Below, one piece after another: positions 60,873 through 64,000 of a DNA stretch of 64,000 nucleotides (the first letter of the stretch is position 1; the number at the start of each line of letters is the position of its first letter). The notes below the pieces were generated by a model, which saw only the letters and a list, made by a program, of their open reading frames with translations, had not been told where the DNA came from and ran no database searches. This DNA is from Vespa crabro (taxonomy: Eukaryota; Arthropoda; Insecta; Hymenoptera; Vespidae), in NCBI RefSeq assembly GCF_910589235.1, contig NC_060957.1, positions 1,122,501-1,186,500 of the forward strand. The letters run 5' to 3'. Position numbers and translations under genes: made by a program.

Positions 60873-61914
60873 CGGGCGTTCATCCACCCGCGAACTTCTG
60901 AATCGACGCCAAATTCGTTGGAAGACCTACGATTTGGCCGTGCAACGTTTGTACGGCGACAACGGCTCCAAATCGAAATAAGAAGGACCGTTCTCTGCAT
61001 TGTCGCATCAACGAATCAGAAAAATATACGACGACGATAATTTGCCTTTTCATCTCCGGAAATTCGTACCTTCGTCCTGTGTATTATCAATTATTTTCAT
61101 CCTCCCGTCATTCATAAAAACGAAAAGACGTTAATTCCTCGAGAATTTTTATTCTCCCCTCGTTCGATATAATATTAAACTTTAAACGATAATTTCAAGA
61201 GGATCAGATCATTGAAATTTTATTTTTTTAATATGAGACTTACCACATTTCATTATAAAACGTAAATTAAACAGATCTTTTTTTAAAGATCCTACATATT
61301 TCCTATACATTGAATACATTCGTTAATCCTCCTCGTATCTTTGACTTTTCATGAATTAAATCGTTTTTGTAAATTCTTCTTCTTCTAACAAAAAAGAAAA
61401 AAAAAAAAACGATTATACAATTATCTTCCATTGAATGTTAACAAAAGGATATTACAAATTTTACAAATAAAAAGTAAAGAAAATTTAACGTCGGTGTCAG
61501 TATTAATGATCGTGTAAAACATTTAACACATTTGATTTTTGATCGATGAAGATAAAAAAAAGAAAAGAAAAAAAAGAAATAATAAAAAAGAAAAGAATAA
61601 ATATCACACTATTTGAGAACAAGTATTGTCCAATAGAATTCTATTTCTAACGAAGTCGAAGCAGATCGTTTGACTTTGGTGAATCTCTCGATCCTCTCCA
61701 TCATCCTCTCTGCACATGCCAACGTCCGTGTTCTCCGTACTGTATGCCGTAGAGATGGGAAGAGCGAAAAGGGGTGGGGCGGTAGGACCAGAGAGAAGAA
61801 CGGGGGCGATTTAGGGGATGAAGCTCGCGCGTGCGTGCGTTCTCGTTTCACCGTTAAGCGAAGTCTTCCTCGAGAAAGGAAGATAGAAGAAGAAAGAGAA
61901 AGATAGAGAAAGAT

Positions 61915-61961
<47 letters not shown>

Positions 61962-62110
61962 CAGAAAGAGAGAGAAAGAGGATCGAAGGGAGAGAAGAAA
62001 GGGTAATTCTCTTCGTATAAGAGAAAGAGAGAGAGAGAGAGTTAGAGAGTTAGAGAGAGAGAAAGAGAATGACGACGAAGACGATGAGTACAAGAAGAGG
62101 ACTACGAAAG
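59100..62110. other. Non-coding: GA/CT tracts with CpG-rich patches
   Basis: (GA)n 59142-59172, CpG patch 59210-59450 with a GGCACGTGT E-box, CT 59457-59494, CA/TA 59555-59600, CT 59987-60027, (GA)n 60157-60201, enhancer-like patch 60270-60480 (CCAATTAAGGATTA), (GA)n 60839-60869, AT-rich 61150-61610, (GA)n 61917-61955. Confidence 0.5.
60473..60521 (-). other. Exon-shaped 49 bp segment, minus strand
   Basis: A T-rich acceptor on the minus strand (CATTTTTATTTTAG) is followed by 49 bp and a TAG/GTAAGG donor. One frame is open throughout (KLTKGRNFNKALRFQI). The left part lies at the edge of a unique, CpG-rich patch (60270-60480) that also looks enhancer-like. Confidence 0.11.
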
Positions 62111-62120
62111 CTACAAGAAG

Positions 62121-62199
62121 GACTACGACGACGTCGACGACTATGATGACTAAGATGACGATGACAATGACGACGACGATGACAACGACGACAACGACA

Positions 62200-62270
<71 letters not shown>
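62121..62270 (+). repeat. (GAC)n triplet repeat
   Basis: Imperfect GAC/GAT/AAC triplets becoming pure GAC from about 62206 to 62262, ending just upstream of the candidate promoter. Confidence 0.9.
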
Positions 62271-62289
62271 GCAAACGTCGCCATGTTGA

Positions 62290-62400
62290 AACACGCATGC
62301 GCCGCACGGGAGTAAGTGCCGCGGACTCGGGTCGAACGAGGAGACCGGAGTCAGTGCAGTGCCAGCTCCCGATCCGCGAACGTCTATCTCGTGCCGTCTC
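62290..62400 (+). promoter_or_regulatory. Candidate TATA-less promoter with initiator
   Basis: This is the most GC- and CpG-rich unique segment on the right side. It has a GCATGCGC element (NRF1/EWG-like) at about 62296 and an insect-type initiator TCAGTG at 62351-62356, giving a predicted start at A62353. No TATA box lies 25-35 bases upstream. It precedes the leader-like region and the candidate exon ending at 63373, in the same orientation. A (GAC)n tract ends about 80 bases upstream of the initiator. Confidence 0.3.
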
Positions 62401-62453
62401 TATTCGCGTTTTGTCACCATCACAGACACACATACACATACACATACACACAT

Positions 62454-62488
<35 letters not shown>

Positions 62489-62764
62489 CATATATATATT
62501 CTCTCTCACCCTTTCTCCTACATCGACATACATATACCATTTCGTCTGTCTTATTCGTCGAACACTTACCATCCGTCTATCTAGTTGTCTCTCTATCCGT
62601 TTGGTATTGGTGGTGACCACCCCTTCGAGAACTGGGTGCAGTCGACGGACTATCGTCGTCCCTCTTATTCGGCCCTGAACGGGACTCTGAAACTCGTTTC
62701 CCTTTTATATCCTCAGTGCCAAGGAACAACTTTGGTCCGTCTATCTTGGATCTAGTATTGCTTT

Positions 62765-62890
62765 ATTTTTTCTTCTTCTTCTTCTTCTTTTTCTTCTTCC
62801 TCCTCCTCCTCCTCCTCCTCCTCCTCTTCTTCTTCTTCATCATCATCATCATCTTGTTGTTGTTGTTGTTGTTGTTGTTCTTCTTGTTGT
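62765..62890 (+). repeat. Compound triplet block TTC-CCT-TTC-CAT-GTT
   Basis: Successive runs of five related triplets inside the presumed 5' leader; Phe/Leu/Ile runs when read as protein. Confidence 0.9.
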
Positions 62891-63147
62891 CCTCTTTTTT
62901 TTCTTCGTTTCACCTTTTTCCCATTTTTCGTTCAACCCTTTCATTTTCTCAATGGAAGAATAAAGGAGAATAAGGGAGAAAAGTGAACGAGTTTTTACGT
63001 GCGTGCCGGTGTGTTGTTCCTTCAATCACACGTTTGATCATCCTTTTTGGATAACTGGAAGGAGAGATTTTGTGAATAGTGCATCAGAGATCACTCCAGA
63101 AAGAAGAGGAATATATAGGAGAGATAAAGAGAAAGATAGATAAAGAG

Positions 63148-63153
<6 letters not shown>

Positions 63154-63194
<41 letters not shown>
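63154..63194 (+). repeat. (GA)20 microsatellite
   Basis: Lies in the presumed 5' leader, 120 bases before the candidate start codon. Confidence 0.95.
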
Positions 63195-63204
<10 letters not shown>

Positions 63205-63316
63205 GAGAAAGGGAGAAAGAGAGAGAACAAGAGAAAAAGAGAAGAAGAGGTTAAAGAATCAGTGGGCAGCGAATGATGGTGATTTAAGAGTGTTCGTGCC
63301 AGTGCTCTCTTGTGCA

Positions 63317-63373
63317 ATGATAGAGCCAACTGTTCGAGCTATAGGCATAGACCATCGTAGATGTACCAATCAG
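63317..63373 (+). CDS. Candidate first coding exon (5' end of a gene continuing beyond the window)
   Basis: An ATG at 63317 has G at -3. It opens a 19-codon frame (MIEPTVRAIGIDHRRCTNQ) that ends exactly at a CAG/GTGAGA splice donor, with GT at 63374. The exon end is phase 0. The same frame is open upstream to about 63140 but has no other ATG, so 63317 is the natural start. About 1 kb upstream lies a GC-rich, initiator-type promoter. The segment between is repeat-laden leader-like sequence with CA/TA, TTC/CCT and GA tracts. Downstream, the frame runs to a stop within nine codons of intron-like, T-rich sequence. I do not recognise the protein, and no domain can be assigned from 19 residues. It could equally be a 5' untranslated exon with an incidental ATG. 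The remaining exons must lie beyond 64000. Confidence 0.33.
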
Positions 63374-63790
63374 GTGAGAATACTTCTTCAATTTCTTTAA
63401 TTTGATTACCTTATGATTATTTATTTCTTTTTTTTTTTTTTTTGTTTTCTTCTTCTTCTTCTTCTCAGCGAAATTGAAAGAAAGTTAAAGACAATTTCGG
63501 GGGTAGGTTAGCTCTATCGGTCATGGCAAGTCGAATTCTCTGTCGTATCACCTCGCGTGCCCCTTTTGATCTCCCCACCACGCCCAACGTTTGACCGGGA
63601 CGAACGATGCACCCAAGGTATCCGCCGGGTATAAACACAACCCACTCTCACCTAACCCTTCGTGTTTTCTCCATTTGTTTCGTTCATACTCTAAGGAAAG
63701 AAGAATGTATCTTACGTTTTTATTACTCCATTGAATATATTTTAAACTGGGTATAAAAGTGAAAGATGTATGTTAAACGAGGATTATTAC

Positions 63791-63852
<62 letters not shown>

Positions 63853-64000
63853 GTTTTCAATACGATCGGTCTTCATAGTCGATCATGTTGAAACTTCGTG
63901 TCGATGGATCGTATTACTTTCGAATAATAATTATTTTATGATTATCATTGAAATCTTTATTAAAAATGAATACAATTGGATCCTTTCGTAAACAAATATT
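63374..64000 (+). other. Presumed first intron start
   Basis: Begins GTGAGAATAC, then a T-rich tract (63428-63470), a CpG-containing unique patch (63490-63660), (TTA)n at 63793-63852 and AT-rich sequence to the end. No coding signal. Confidence 0.35.

Noticed and set aside
62050..62469. Long open frames of Val, Arg or Thr runs around the GAC repeat
   Set aside because: They are triplet repeats read in different phases; all phases are open and no non-repeat domain is attached.
1..64000. CRISPR arrays, bacterial promoters, ribosome binding sites and terminators
   Set aside because: The sequence is eukaryotic in style; the spaced repeats present are microsatellites or transposon copies, not direct repeats with unique spacers.

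Overview
This is a eukaryotic, overwhelmingly non-coding window. It is AT-rich by eye and extremely dense in simple repeats: (TC/GA)n, (TA)n, A or T homopolymers, GAA/CCT/GAC/AAT trinucleotides and TATG/CCTT/TGTC tetranucleotides. CpG is not depleted in the unique stretches. It also holds small mariner-type inverted-repeat elements. Together these suggest an arthropod, most likely a hymenopteran (bee, wasp or ant). That assignment is inference from style, because no marker gene is present. I see no rRNA, convincing tRNA, CRISPR array, bacterial operon or recognisable conserved protein domain. Nearly every long open frame is a repeat read as Leu/Ser/Phe, Arg/Glu or Tyr/Ile runs.

Layout. 0-8 kb: repeats, AT-rich filler, one exon-shaped segment on the minus strand (2725-2819) and an enhancer-like patch near 4.4 kb. 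8.4-9.3 kb: an inverted-repeat MITE whose right end has been tandemly duplicated. 10-22 kb: repeats with GC-richer islands carrying dyads and transcription-factor-like motifs (10.3, 14.2-15.1, 17.4-17.6, 21.3 kb). 22.3-22.9 kb: a second copy of the same MITE in the opposite orientation. 27.65-28.55 kb: an older fold-back element, nearly palindromic over about 0.9 kb. 29-41 kb: repeats, a 250 bp tandem duplication (38.66-39.11 kb) and GC-richer islands. 41.8-63.4 kb: the part most likely to belong to a gene, on the plus strand.

The best gene evidence is three weak but mutually consistent signals on the plus strand. (i) A good-context ATG with a 53-codon Gly/Ser/Asp-rich then basic frame ends at a GT donor (41834-41992). 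(ii) A polypyrimidine acceptor is fused directly to a near-perfect donor at 49970/49971, the signature of a recursive-splicing ratchet site in a long intron. (iii) A GC-rich initiator-type promoter near 62350 leads to an exon ending in a 19-codon frame and a CAG/GTGAGA donor (63317-63373). Both candidate coding exons end in phase 0, so they could be alternative first exons spliced to the same body of a gene beyond the right edge. This is a hypothesis. Strong donors alone are expected several times by chance in a window this size.

The other open frames listed as CDS are low-confidence candidates, given because they are not simple repeats and sit in GC-richer islands. They should not be read as established genes.
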